A DNA stretch of 23,685 nt. Source: UBA8886 sp002731655 (GTDB taxonomy: Archaea; Thermoplasmatota; Poseidoniia; MGIII; CG-Epi1). The position numbers and the translations under genes are program-made. The notes under the pieces were generated by a model that saw nothing but the letters and a program-made list of their open reading frames with translations, searched no databases and was not told the origin of the DNA. Shown here piece after piece: positions 1 through 7,186 of this stretch; position 1 is the first letter of the stretch, and the number at the start of each line of letters is the position of its first letter. Where the stretch lies: the NCBI GenBank assembly GCA_030754655.1, contig JASLZX010000017.1, forward strand, positions 1 through 23,685, given 5' to 3'.

Positions 1-2
1 AC

Positions 3-227
3 GTGAATGTCGTGGCTTTAGTCCTTATCTCATTGGGGTCCGAACATCTAGGTAACCCAGACATCATCTTTGGATTGGATAGTGGTACGGCGGCCGCAGG
101 TGACGATGAAATCCAGGTATTAGAGAACACTGCAATCCCCGAGTTCACTACCCTGCTGGCGCCAATCGTGTCGGTAATCGGCATCGTCCTGTGGAACTAC
201 CGCCGCCGGCAACCGGTCGAACAGTAA
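3..227 (+). CDS. C-terminal end of a PEF-CTERM surface protein (5' truncated)
   Basis: This reading frame enters from the left edge, so the GTG at base 3 is probably not the true start. The visible 74 residues are an acidic, Gly/Asp/Ala-rich stretch followed by a tripartite tail: the motif IPEF (about residues 46-49), a hydrophobic segment of about 17 residues, and a basic cluster YRRRQ near the end. That layout matches the PEF-CTERM sorting signal, which in archaea is recognised by archaeosortases that cleave or lipid-modify exported proteins at the cell surface. The body of the protein lies outside the window, so its function is unknown. GC content here (33 of 60 bases in the row starting at 121) is lower than in most of the window. 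The sorting-signal reading is fairly sure; any role beyond surface anchoring is not visible. Confidence 0.7.
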   Translation: MNVVALVLISLGSEHLGNPDIIFGLDSGTAAAGDDEIQVLENTAIPEFTTLLAPIVSVIGIVLWNYRRRQPVEQ

Positions 228-258
228 GGCTTTAACACAATACGGCAGGTAACGGGAT

Positions 259-2490
259 ATGGGAGCCGAAGGCGTCACGCTGAAAGTGGCTGAGGCGCTT
301 CAGGATGAGGTCGGTTACGGCCGCGGCCGACTGGACACGCCGACACGCAACGAGCTAGGGCTTTCTATCGGTGACATCATCGAAATCTATGGCCGCCGGC
401 GCGAGCCGACGGTAGCTATCGTATGGCGCGCGCGTACGGAGGACGAGGGTAAGGGCGTCGTCCGCATCGACGGATTGATACGCAACAACGCCAAGGTAAA
501 TCTGGGCGACAAGGTCGAGGTGCGCAAGGCGCAGGTACGGCCGGCGCAGAAGGTGAGCCTAGCGCCTCTGCTCGAGCAGCAGTCGGGACGCGTGCAGTTC
601 GGCCCCGGGATCGACGAGATTATTCTGCGTGGCCTCAACCGCCGCCCGCTGACCAAGGGCGACGCCGTGATTGTGCCGGGGCTGACGCTGATGGGTGGTC
701 GGCTGGTGTTTGCAGTGACTGCTGTGCAGCCGAAGGGTATTGTGCAGATTCAGGCAGACACACAGGTTCAGGTACTGGAGGAGCCGGTCAAGGAGGAGGA
801 GCTGAGGGCGACCGGCGTAGCGTACGAGGACATTGGTGGTCTCAAGGAGGAACTCCGGCGGGTCCGTGAGATGATTGAGTTACCGCTCAAGCATCCTGAA
901 CTTTTCGAGACGCTGGGAATCGACCCGCCCAAGGGGGTGCTGCTCTACGGGCCGCCCGGGACTGGCAAGACACTGCTGGCGAAAGCGGTGGCGAACGAGT
1001 CGGGTGCGCACTTCATTGGTATCCAGGGACCGGAAATCATGAACAAGTATTACGGCGAATCTGAAGCACATTTGCGGCAGAAATTCGAGGAAGCCGAGGC
1101 GAGCTCGCCCTCGATTATCTTTATCGACGAGCTTGACTCAATTGCTTCCAAGCGCGAGGAGACGCAGGGTGAAGTCGAGCGCCGCGTTGTGGCGCAGCTG
1201 CTAACGCTGATGGATGGCTTGCAGGCGCGCGGACAGGTTATCGTGATTGCCGCTACCAACCGGCCCGACGCGATTGACCCGGCGCTGCGCAGGCCGGGTC
1301 GCTTTGACCGTGAAATAGAGATTGGCATCCCCGATTACGACGGCCGTCGCGAAATCCTGCAGGTGCACACCCGTGGCATGCCTATTCCACGGGACGAGAA
1401 TGGCACCTGGGAGGAGCTGGACTACTTTGCGCGGATATCGCACGGCTATGTCGGTGCCGACTTGGCAGCGCTGGCGCGCGAGGCGGCCATGAGTGCCTTG
1501 CGGCGCTACCTGCCCGAGATTGACCTTGACGAGCCACTACCGCCCAAGTTGCTTCAGGAGATGAAGGTGACTAATGATGACTTCAAGGAGGCGCTAAAGG
1601 ACGTTGAGCCTTCGGCCCTGCGCGAAGTAATGATTGAGGTGCCGAAAGTATCCTGGGAAGAAGTCGGTGGCCTCAAGGATGTAAAGCAGCAACTGAGAGA
1701 AGCGGTCGAGTGGCCGCTCACCAATTCGGCTGGTTTCGAGAGGCTGGGAATCAGGCCCCCGCGCGGGGTCCTGCTCTATGGGCCTCCCGGTACGGGGAAG
1801 ACCCTACTGGCTAAGGCCGTGGCGACCGAGTCCGAAGCGAATTTCATTGCCATTAAAGGCCCCGAAGTGATGTCCAAGTGGGTCGGCGAGTCGGAAAAGC
1901 GGCTGCGCGAGGTGTTCCGCAAGGCGAAGCAGGTGGCGCCCTGCATAGTATTCCTCGACGAGCTGGACTCGCTCGCGCCGCCGCGCGGCGGTGGCGGTGA
2001 CAGCCGCGTCAGCGACCGGCTGGTGGACCAGCTGCTGACCAGCATGGATGGGCTCGAGAACTTGGAGGGCGTCGTGGTTATTGGCGCCACCAACCGCCCC
2101 GAAATCGTCGACCCGGCGCTGCTGCGCCCGGGGCGCTTTGACCGGCTACTGCTGGTCGAGGCGCCTGACCTAGCCGCCCGTCAGGCGATTCTGGAGATTC
2201 ACACGGCCGACATGCCGCTGGGGAAAGTGAAACTGGACTATTTCGCGAAGGAGACTGATGGCTACACAGGTGCGGACCTGGATGGGCTGGTGCGGGAGGC
2301 TGCAATTCTCGCCCTGCGGGAGGACCCGGAGGCGGATGAGGTGACTCAGGCCCACTTTCTGGCGGCGCTGGAAAAAGTAGCCCCATCCGTGACTGAGGAT
2401 ACAGTCAAATACTATGACGACTTGGGCCGCAAGCTGATGAAACGTGGACGGCGCAGCCGCACGCGCAGCGAGGACGACCTTTATATTTAA
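259..2490 (+). CDS. cdc48: Cdc48/VCP (VAT)-type AAA+ ATPase, two ATPase domains
   Basis: A hexameric unfoldase that uses ATP to extract and unfold proteins. The 743 residues are the usual family length. The N-terminal substrate-binding region (double-psi barrel plus second subdomain) covers about residues 1-190. D1 has Walker A GPPGTGKT at 231-238 and Walker B IIFIDELDS at 286-294. D2 has Walker A at 508-515 and Walker B IVFLDELDS at 563-571. Each domain carries a GATNRP/AATNRP sensor-1 region and an arginine-rich RPGRFDR motif. The last three residues are LYI, a hydrophobic-Tyr-X (HbYX) motif, the element by which such ATPases dock onto and open the 20S proteasome. The ATG at 259 is preceded by a weak Shine-Dalgarno sequence (AGGT, 247-250). 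It probably forms an operon with the PRC-barrel gene, which starts 3 nt after its stop. Confidence 0.97.
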   Translation: MGAEGVTLKVAEALQDEVGYGRGRLDTPTRNELGLSIGDIIEIYGRRREPTVAIVWRARTEDEGKGVVRIDGLIRNNAKVNLGDKVEVRKAQVRPAQKVSLAPLLEQQSGRVQFGPGIDEIILRGLNRRPLTKGDAVIVPGLTLMGGRLVFAVTAVQPKGIVQIQADTQVQVLEEPVKEEELRATGVAYEDIGGLKEELRRVREMIELPLKHPELFETLGIDPPKGVLLYGPPGTGKTLLAKAVANESGAHFIGIQGPEIMNKYYGESEAHLRQKFEEAEASSPSIIFIDELDSIASKREETQGEVERRVVAQLLTLMDGLQARGQVIVIAATNRPDAIDPALRRPGRFDREIEIGIPDYDGRREILQVHTRGMPIPRDENGTWEELDYFARISHGYVGADLAALAREAAMSALRRYLPEIDLDEPLPPKLLQEMKVTNDDFKEALKDVEPSALREVMIEVPKVSWEEVGGLKDVKQQLREAVEWPLTNSAGFERLGIRPPRGVLLYGPPGTGKTLLAKAVATESEANFIAIKGPEVMSKWVGESEKRLREVFRKAKQVAPCIVFLDELDSLAPPRGGGGDSRVSDRLVDQLLTSMDGLENLEGVVVIGATNRPEIVDPALLRPGRFDRLLLVEAPDLAARQAILEIHTADMPLGKVKLDYFAKETDGYTGADLDGLVREAAILALREDPEADEVTQAHFLAALEKVAPSVTEDTVKYYDDLGRKLMKRGRRSRTRSEDDLYI

Positions 2491-2493
2491 ACC

Positions 2494-2727
2494 ATGGAAA
2501 TTAGACTGAGTGACCTGCAGGGGAAGGAAGTTACGACGCTTACCGGCGAGAAGCTGGGGCGCATCGCCAACCTGATTATCGAATCAACCACTGGTGAACT
2601 CGACAAGCTGCTGATAGATTCGGATGGCATCGCTCCCGAGGGGACTGAGCTGGATTCCTCGGGACTCCTCAGTATTCCCTTTACCTCGGTTCGTTCGGTC
2701 AAGGACATGGTGATGGTCAAGATATGA
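2494..2727 (+). CDS. PRC-barrel domain protein
   Basis: A 77-residue protein that is essentially one PRC-barrel. It opens with the typical phrase of the fold (residues 1-25: LSDLQGKEVTTLTGEKLGRI), followed by beta-strand-like segments ending in a strand at VRSVKDMVMVKI. PRC-barrels are small beta-barrels found in photosynthetic reaction centre H subunit and in RNA-processing proteins such as RimM. Stand-alone archaeal versions have no settled role; binding to RNA or to division proteins has been discussed for some. The gene begins 3 nt after cdc48, and its TGA overlaps the ATG of the next gene (ATGA), so the three are likely translated from one mRNA. That suggests, but does not prove, a link with the Cdc48 unfoldase. 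Confidence 0.85.
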   Translation: MEIRLSDLQGKEVTTLTGEKLGRIANLIIESTTGELDKLLIDSDGIAPEGTELDSSGLLSIPFTSVRSVKDMVMVKI

Positions 2728-2915
2728 ATCTCCCATCCGCGGAGATGCTGACTGCCTCGGGCTACTGGATGCTGGTGCCGCTGGCGTTTGCCTTCATGGT
2801 TGGCTGGTGGTTCAAGTTCGGGGTGCTCGCAGATATTGGGGTTTACGTGGTAGTGGTAGTGCTGCTCGGCTTCGGGCTGATTGGCAGCTACACCTACGGG
2901 CGCGCGCGTCACTAG
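2724..2915 (+). CDS. small two-helix membrane protein, unknown function
   Basis: A 63-residue protein that I do not recognise. Two hydrophobic segments are visible: about residues 14-31 (YWMLVPLAFAFMVGWWF) and about 36-55, the second very rich in Val/Leu/Gly. It ends in a short basic tail (GRARH). The two helices would form a hairpin in the membrane. The ATG lies inside the stop of the PRC-barrel gene (ATGA, 4-bp overlap), a layout typical of translational coupling. It might be a membrane anchor for the Cdc48/PRC-barrel pair, but nothing in the sequence shows this directly. Confidence 0.7.
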   Translation: MNLPSAEMLTASGYWMLVPLAFAFMVGWWFKFGVLADIGVYVVVVVLLGFGLIGSYTYGRARH

Positions 2916-2929
2916 TAAAGGTGCATCAC

Positions 2930-3025
2930 GCTTAAATAGGTCAGGTTTTTCGGCGCCAGTCTTCAGCGGGAACAGGCCTCTTTTTGTGACGGCAGGAGCA
3001 GCTTTCCGTTTGTTGAACAAGGTGA
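2930..3025 (+). promoter_or_regulatory. promoter region and ribosome binding site of hppA
   Basis: The 114-base gap after the small membrane protein contains a TATA-like box (CTTAAATA, about 2931-2938) that would place the transcript start near 2960, leaving a leader of about 70 nt. A Shine-Dalgarno sequence AAGGTGA (3019-3025) sits 4 nt before the ATG at 3030, which supports that start. No gene was seen in the gap. The box is inferred by position and composition only. Confidence 0.5.
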
Positions 3026-3029
3026 AAAA

Positions 3030-5084
3030 ATGCAATCATTGCTGATAGCCCAGATAGCGCTCGGAATCGCCGTTACCGGCCTGTTGATAGCATTCCTGCT
3101 CTACCGCAAGGTAGTTGGAATTCGGATTGAGAATAAGGTGGTCGCTGGTATCACGCAGGAAATTCAGGATGGCGCGATGGCCTTCCTAAAAGCAGAATAT
3201 CGCGTCCTCGCTATTTTTATACTGATCGTCGCAGGATTGCTGGCCTGGGCGCTAGGGGTCCAGACGGCTATCGCCTTCGTTTTCGGTGCCATTTCGAGCG
3301 TTCTGGCTGGCTTCAGCGGGATGAAGTCGGCAACCAGCGCTAACGGCCGTACGGCGATCGCAGCCGCCGAGGGTGGCCTGCCGGCCGCGCTCGAGACTTC
3401 CTACAACGGCGGCGCCGTGATGGGGCTCGCCGTGGGCGGGCTGGGGCTGTTCGGCATCACGGTCATGTATATCTGGCTCGGCAATGACCTGGATACAGTC
3501 GCCAACATTGCCGGTTTCGGCATGGGCGCCTCAAGCATCGCGCTCTTTGCGCGCGTTGGCGGGGGCATTTACACCAAGGCAGCCGATGTCGGGGCGGATC
3601 TGGTTGGCAAGATAGAGGCGGGCATCCCCGAGGACGACCCGCGCAACCCGGGCGTTATCGCCGACAATGTCGGCGATAACGTGGGTGACATCGCCGGGAT
3701 GGGTGCCGACATCTTCGAATCGTTCGTCGGCAGCATCATCGCCGCGATGATAATCGCCGCCGCTGCGGCTGACACTCTCGGGGCGGAGTATGTCCTGCTC
3801 CCTATCGTGCTGGCGCTGGTCGGCTACGCTGCCAGTATTGTCGGCGTCTTCTCAATCAAGCTCCTCAAGGGTGGCGACGCTGCCGCTGCGCTGCGCAACA
3901 CGACCTTCATCGGCGCGGGGCTCTTCCTCGCTGGCGGTTATTTCGCCCTCGACTACCTCGGCCTGCCACTGCATCCGCTCTATGCAGTGGCGGTCGGCAG
4001 TCTCGTCGGTATTCTGATAGGGCTCGTGACCGAATACTACACCGGCATCGAGCCGGTATTCGGGTTTAAGGTCAGGGCCATTCCGCACATTGGTGAGATG
4101 TCGAAGACTGGCCCTGCGACCAACGCCATCGCTGGCCTCTCGGTCGGAATGATGTCCACTTTCGCCCCGATTATCCTCATCGCCGGCGGTATCTATGCTG
4201 CCAATGAGGTCATGATGGACGCTACCGGTGCCACCTCGGCTCACGGGCTCTACGGCATTGCGATGGCCGCCATGGGCATGCTGGCGACTGTGGGTGTGAC
4301 GATGACCGTCGACGCGTATGGGCCGGTGGCGGACAACGCCGGCGGCATTTCCGAGATGGCTGGCCTTGGCGATGACGTGCGCGCGATTACTGACAACCTT
4401 GACTCGATTGGCAACACTACTGCCGCCATCGGTAAGGGCTTCGCGATTGGCAGCGCCGCACTGACTGCGCTGGCGCTCTTCGCGGCCTACGCTACCGCGG
4501 CCGGTCTGGGCGCCAACGACCTTTCGCTGGTCGAGCCAAACGTCGTCATTGGGCTGCTCATCGGTGGCTCACTGCCATTCGTAGTTGCGGCGATGACCAT
4601 GACCAGTGTCGGCAAGGCGGCTGGCGAGATGGTGACCGAGATTCGCCGGCAGTTCCGTGAAATCGACGGGTTGCTCGAGGGACGCGAGGGTGTCAAGCCC
4701 GATTCAGCGCGCTGCATCGATATTTCCACGCAAGCTGCGCTGCGTGAGATGGTTGCGCCCGGACTTACGGCGGTGCTTGCGCCGGTCGTGGTCGGGATGC
4801 TGCTTGGTCCCGCGGCGCTGGGCGGACTGCTCGCTGGCGCTACAGTTACCGGCGTCCTGATGGCGCTATTCATGGCCAATGCGGGCGGTGCCTGGGATAA
4901 CGCCAAGAAGGCGATTGAGCAGGGTCGTATCCCGGGCGAGGTGAAAGGCGGCGACGCACACGCTGCTGCCATCATCGGCGACACGATCGGTGACCCGTTC
5001 AAGGACACTTCCGGACCGTCGCTGAACATCCTCATCAAGCTGATGTCGGTCGTTTCGCTGGTCATTGCCCCACTTATCGTATAA
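3030..5084 (+). CDS. hppA: membrane-bound ion-translocating pyrophosphatase
   Basis: An integral membrane enzyme that hydrolyses pyrophosphate and pumps H+ and/or Na+. It has 684 residues with about 16 hydrophobic segments, a normal length. The catalytic signature EDDPRNPGVIADNVGDNVGD starts near residue 201 and is followed by the ion-gate region ADIFESFVGS, with Glu at about 230. The second acidic site (DAYGPVADNAGG) and the C-terminal GDTIGDPFKDTSGPS motif are present. In GNTTAAIGKG the two positions known to set K+ dependence are Ala465 and Gly468; K+-independent enzymes have Lys at the first. This is therefore of the K+-dependent type, which includes the Na+ pumps. Na+ versus H+ cannot be settled from sequence here. 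The gene appears monocistronic with its own promoter. Confidence 0.97.
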   Translation: MQSLLIAQIALGIAVTGLLIAFLLYRKVVGIRIENKVVAGITQEIQDGAMAFLKAEYRVLAIFILIVAGLLAWALGVQTAIAFVFGAISSVLAGFSGMKSATSANGRTAIAAAEGGLPAALETSYNGGAVMGLAVGGLGLFGITVMYIWLGNDLDTVANIAGFGMGASSIALFARVGGGIYTKAADVGADLVGKIEAGIPEDDPRNPGVIADNVGDNVGDIAGMGADIFESFVGSIIAAMIIAAAAADTLGAEYVLLPIVLALVGYAASIVGVFSIKLLKGGDAAAALRNTTFIGAGLFLAGGYFALDYLGLPLHPLYAVAVGSLVGILIGLVTEYYTGIEPVFGFKVRAIPHIGEMSKTGPATNAIAGLSVGMMSTFAPIILIAGGIYAANEVMMDATGATSAHGLYGIAMAAMGMLATVGVTMTVDAYGPVADNAGGISEMAGLGDDVRAITDNLDSIGNTTAAIGKGFAIGSAALTALALFAAYATAAGLGANDLSLVEPNVVIGLLIGGSLPFVVAAMTMTSVGKAAGEMVTEIRRQFREIDGLLEGREGVKPDSARCIDISTQAALREMVAPGLTAVLAPVVVGMLLGPAALGGLLAGATVTGVLMALFMANAGGAWDNAKKAIEQGRIPGEVKGGDAHAAAIIGDTIGDPFKDTSGPSLNILIKLMSVVSLVIAPLIV

Positions 5085-5092
5085 ACTAAATA
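5080..5092 (+). promoter_or_regulatory. TATA-like box for the rpo7 operon
   Basis: TATAAACTAAATA runs across the hppA stop codon, 22-35 nt before the rpo7 ATG at 5115. This spacing fits a transcript that starts at or just before the start codon (leaderless), common in archaea. No Shine-Dalgarno sequence is evident before 5115, which agrees. The hppA stop therefore lies within the next promoter. Confidence 0.5.
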
Positions 5093-5114
5093 CCCCTGCC
5101 GTTGCGAGGTCCCA

Positions 5115-5675
5115 ATGTATTACACCCACACACGTGAAGACATGGTCCGCATTCCCCCTGACCGACTAGGGGAGAATCTCGAAAAAGTGACTATGGAACT
5201 GGCCCGTCAAGCGTTCGAGGGCCGCATGGGCCCCGACCAGAAACTAGTAGTGCTGATTACCAGCCTCAAGCTGAACGGCGACAGCCGTGTAGTCCATGGT
5301 GACGGCGCAGTCTATCAGCCGGTGCGCATCCAGATGCTGCTCTTCGACATCCGTATACAGGAGGTCATCGAGGGGCTGGTCGATCAGGTGACCGAATACG
5401 GTGCTTTCGTGCGATTTGGCCCGCTGGACGGGCTACTACACGTTTCGCAAATTCAGGACGATCACATCAACGTCGATGTGGGCGGCCAGCGGCTGGTCGG
5501 CAAGGAGACCAAGCGCGAACTGCGGCTTGAGGACCACGTGCGCAGTCGCATCGTGACGATTTCGCTCAACGAGGTTTCGCCCCGCGAGTCCAAGATAGGG
5601 CTCACGATGCGCCAGCCGGGGCTTGGCAAGCTGGAGTGGATTGCCGAGGACCATGTCACGGCGGAGGCCGCCTGA
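5115..5675 (+). CDS. rpo7: DNA-directed RNA polymerase subunit Rpo7 (RpoE1)
   Basis: This is the archaeal counterpart of Rpb7. With Rpo4 it forms the stalk of RNA polymerase that binds nascent RNA and aids open-complex formation and termination. The 186 residues have the expected two parts: an N-terminal tip domain (about 1-80, opening MYYTHTREDMVRIPP) and an S1/OB-fold RNA-binding domain (about 82-165) with the recognisable EYGAFVRFGPLDGLLHVSQI. Length and order match the family. It leads a run of tightly joined information genes (spt4, dephospho-CoA kinase, rps24e, rps27ae), a grouping conserved in many archaea. The stop TGA overlaps the spt4 ATG by one base. Confidence 0.96.
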   Translation: MYYTHTREDMVRIPPDRLGENLEKVTMELARQAFEGRMGPDQKLVVLITSLKLNGDSRVVHGDGAVYQPVRIQMLLFDIRIQEVIEGLVDQVTEYGAFVRFGPLDGLLHVSQIQDDHINVDVGGQRLVGKETKRELRLEDHVRSRIVTISLNEVSPRESKIGLTMRQPGLGKLEWIAEDHVTAEAA

Positions 5676-5866
5676 TGTTCGCCTGCAAGGAATGCCAGCA
5701 GATATTCGAGGTGAGGGATGGCCACAACTGTCCCACCGGTGAACGCCAGCCCGAGATTTCGCGCGAATGGCAGGGGTTCATCGAGGTGCTCGACCCCGAG
5801 AAGTCGGCGCTGGCAAAGGAGATGGGAATTCGCACTCCGGGGCGCTACGCCCTGCGCGTGCGGTGA
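5675..5866 (+). CDS. spt4: transcription elongation factor Spt4 (RpoE2)
   Basis: Spt4 pairs with Spt5 to form the clamp-binding processivity factor of RNA polymerase. The product has 63 residues, the normal size, starting at the ATG that overlaps the rpo7 stop (TGATG). A longer frame exists upstream but reads into rpo7 and has no homology. The N-terminal zinc site is present as C4-x2-C7, and the core REWQGFIEVLDPEKSALAKEMGI (about 32-54) is very characteristic. The second half of the zinc ribbon is unusual: the family has CPxC, but here the sequence is C19-P-T-G22, so one ligand is missing. A single base change (TGT to GGT) would account for it. H17 could stand in as a ligand. Confidence 0.92.
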   Translation: MFACKECQQIFEVRDGHNCPTGERQPEISREWQGFIEVLDPEKSALAKEMGIRTPGRYALRVR

Positions 5867-6369
5867 TGTATCGCATGCTTCCCGCCATGTCAGCTGAACT
5901 TTCGCAACCGCTGGGGCCGGTTCTCAAGACCGTACCCGTATCGCTCCGCGACAGCCAGTGCGTCGTCACCGTCGGTGACCGCACTACGCTGGCGGTGGCG
6001 AAATCGGGCTGCGAGCCACACCTCGCCATCGTAGATTTCAAGACCCGCCGCCACCAGCAACTCTCTGCCGATGAGCTGCAGGCGCTGGCGCGCATCTGCA
6101 CCGACCGCGTGCTGCGCGTGCGCAACCCCGCCGGCGGCATCACGCGTGAACTATGGGATGCAGTCGCTTCGACCGCGGGACAGCGCACGCGCACCCGCAT
6201 CGAGGTTGACGGAGAGGAGGACTTGGCGACGCTGGCGGTGCTGGCGCTCTGCCCCGACGACTCGCAGGTGCTCTACGGCCAGCCCGGTGAGGGACTGGTG
6301 CACCTGAGCCTCGGCCCTGAACTACGCCAGCGCGCAAGGACATTTCTCGACCGCATGAAGGAGAACTGA
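5866..6369 (+). CDS. GTP-dependent dephospho-CoA kinase (DUF359)
   Basis: This catalyses the last step of archaeal coenzyme A synthesis, phosphorylating the 3'-hydroxyl of dephospho-CoA with GTP, in place of the bacterial ATP-dependent CoaE. The 167-residue product shows the ordered family motifs: VGDRTT (about 36-41), LAIVDFKTRR (about 53-62), RVRNPAGGITRELW (about 85-98) and the acidic IEVDGEEDLATL (about 113-124). I placed the start at the ATG overlapping the spt4 stop (TGATG). In-frame ATGs at 5878 and 5890 are alternatives. It sits between transcription and ribosomal protein genes, as in other euryarchaea, which supports the assignment. Confidence 0.9.
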   Translation: MYRMLPAMSAELSQPLGPVLKTVPVSLRDSQCVVTVGDRTTLAVAKSGCEPHLAIVDFKTRRHQQLSADELQALARICTDRVLRVRNPAGGITRELWDAVASTAGQRTRTRIEVDGEEDLATLAVLALCPDDSQVLYGQPGEGLVHLSLGPELRQRARTFLDRMKEN

Positions 6370-6371
6370 AC

Positions 6372-6887
6372 ATGGAACTGCAAATAGTAAAGAATACAGA
6401 TAACAAGCTTGTTGGACGGCAGGAACTGGAACTGCAGATTATCCACACCGCCAGCGCCACTCCGAAGCGCATGGAGGTGCGCAAGGAGGTCGCCAAGCAG
6501 ATGAAGGCGAAGACCGAGTTGGTAATCATTGACCACCTGAAGAACCGCTACGGACGGCAGGAGACCATAGGCTACGCCAAGGTATACGCTGACATGGGCT
6601 CGCTCACCGCGACCGAGACACACCCCATCCTGGCGCGCCACGGCCTGACGGCCGGCTCCGCGGACGCCGGGAAGCCGGCCGCCGCTGCCGCGGAAGAGCC
6701 TGCGGCGGAGGCTGCCGAAGCGCCCGCCGAGGAAGCTGCGGAGGAACCCGCGGCCGAGGCTCCCGACAAGGCCACGGCCGACGACGGCGACGCGCAAGCC
6801 AGCGCGAAAGCTACCGACGATAACGCAGCCGACGATAACGCAGCCGACGCAGACGCTGCTGGCGACGACGCCACCGAGGAAAAATAG
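6372..6887 (+). CDS. rps24e: 30S ribosomal protein S24e with a long acidic tail
   Basis: The first 90 or so residues are a normal archaeal S24e of the small ribosomal subunit, with the basic segment ATPKRMEVRKEVAK and the signature GRQETIGYAKVYAD (about 61-74). The usual archaeal protein is about 100 residues. Here a low-complexity tail of about 78 residues follows, made almost only of Ala, Glu, Asp and Pro, with a duplicated DDNAA unit near residues 149-158. The tail would be disordered and strongly negative, unusual for an RNA-binding protein. The start lies 2 nt after the upstream stop and the TAG abuts the next ATG (TAGATG), so the gene is within the operon. Confidence 0.95.
   Translation: MELQIVKNTDNKLVGRQELELQIIHTASATPKRMEVRKEVAKQMKAKTELVIIDHLKNRYGRQETIGYAKVYADMGSLTATETHPILARHGLTAGSADAGKPAAAAAEEPAAEAAEAPAEEAAEEPAAEAPDKATADDGDAQASAKATDDNAADDNAADADAAGDDATEEK
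6816..6845 (+). repeat. tandem 15-bp repeat inside rps24e
   Basis: Two exact copies of GACGATAACGCAGCC stand head to tail, encoding DDNAA twice in the acidic tail of S24e. The unit is a multiple of three, so copy-number change would keep the frame. This suggests the tail can grow or shrink by slippage. Confidence 0.9.
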
Positions 6888-7106
6888 ATGAGCAAGATAG
6901 AGTTCTACGACGTCAGTGACGGCAAGCTGAAGCGCAAGCGCGAGCACTGCCCCGAGTGCGGTCCCGGCACTTTCATGGCGCACCATGCCGACCGCAAGTC
7001 GTGCGGCCGCTGTGGGCACACCGTCCCCGCCACCGGCAGCGCCCCCGTGACCAGCGCGCCTAGCGGCAGCGACGATTCTGCCGCTGGCGACAGCAGCAGC
7101 GATTGA
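6888..7106 (+). CDS. rps27ae: 30S ribosomal protein S27ae
   Basis: A small zinc-ribbon protein of the 30S head. The 72 residues begin with a basic stretch (KLKRKREH) and contain the four zinc ligands C21-x2-C24 and C39-x2-C42 with the expected spacing. The archaeal form usually ends shortly after the second pair. Here about 24 extra residues rich in Ser, Ala, Gly and Asp follow, echoing the tail on S24e. The ATG directly follows the S24e stop. The TGA is only 2 nt upstream of the tRNA-Arg gene, so mRNA and tRNA probably share a transcript. Confidence 0.95.
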   Translation: MSKIEFYDVSDGKLKRKREHCPECGPGTFMAHHADRKSCGRCGHTVPATGSAPVTSAPSGSDDSAAGDSSSD

Positions 7107-7108
7107 CT

Positions 7109-7184
7109 GGGCCCGTAGTGTAGCCTGGAATCACCGTAGCCTCCGGAGCTTCAGACCCGGGTTCGAATCCCGGCGGGCCCGCCA
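7109..7184 (+). tRNA. tRNA-Arg (anticodon CCG)
   Basis: A cloverleaf folds with acceptor stem GGGCCCG (7109-7115) pairing CGGGCCC (7174-7180), discriminator G at 7181 and an encoded CCA (7182-7184). The T arm is CCGGG-TTCGAAT-CCCGG. The anticodon loop CTCCGGA (7141-7147) gives anticodon CCG at 7143-7145, reading CGG arginine codons. The anticodon stem (7136-7140 with 7148-7152) has one T-T mismatch, and the D stem has another (7121 with 7131). There is no intron. The gene starts 2 nt after the rps27ae stop. Confidence 0.9.
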
Positions 7185-7186
7185 TC

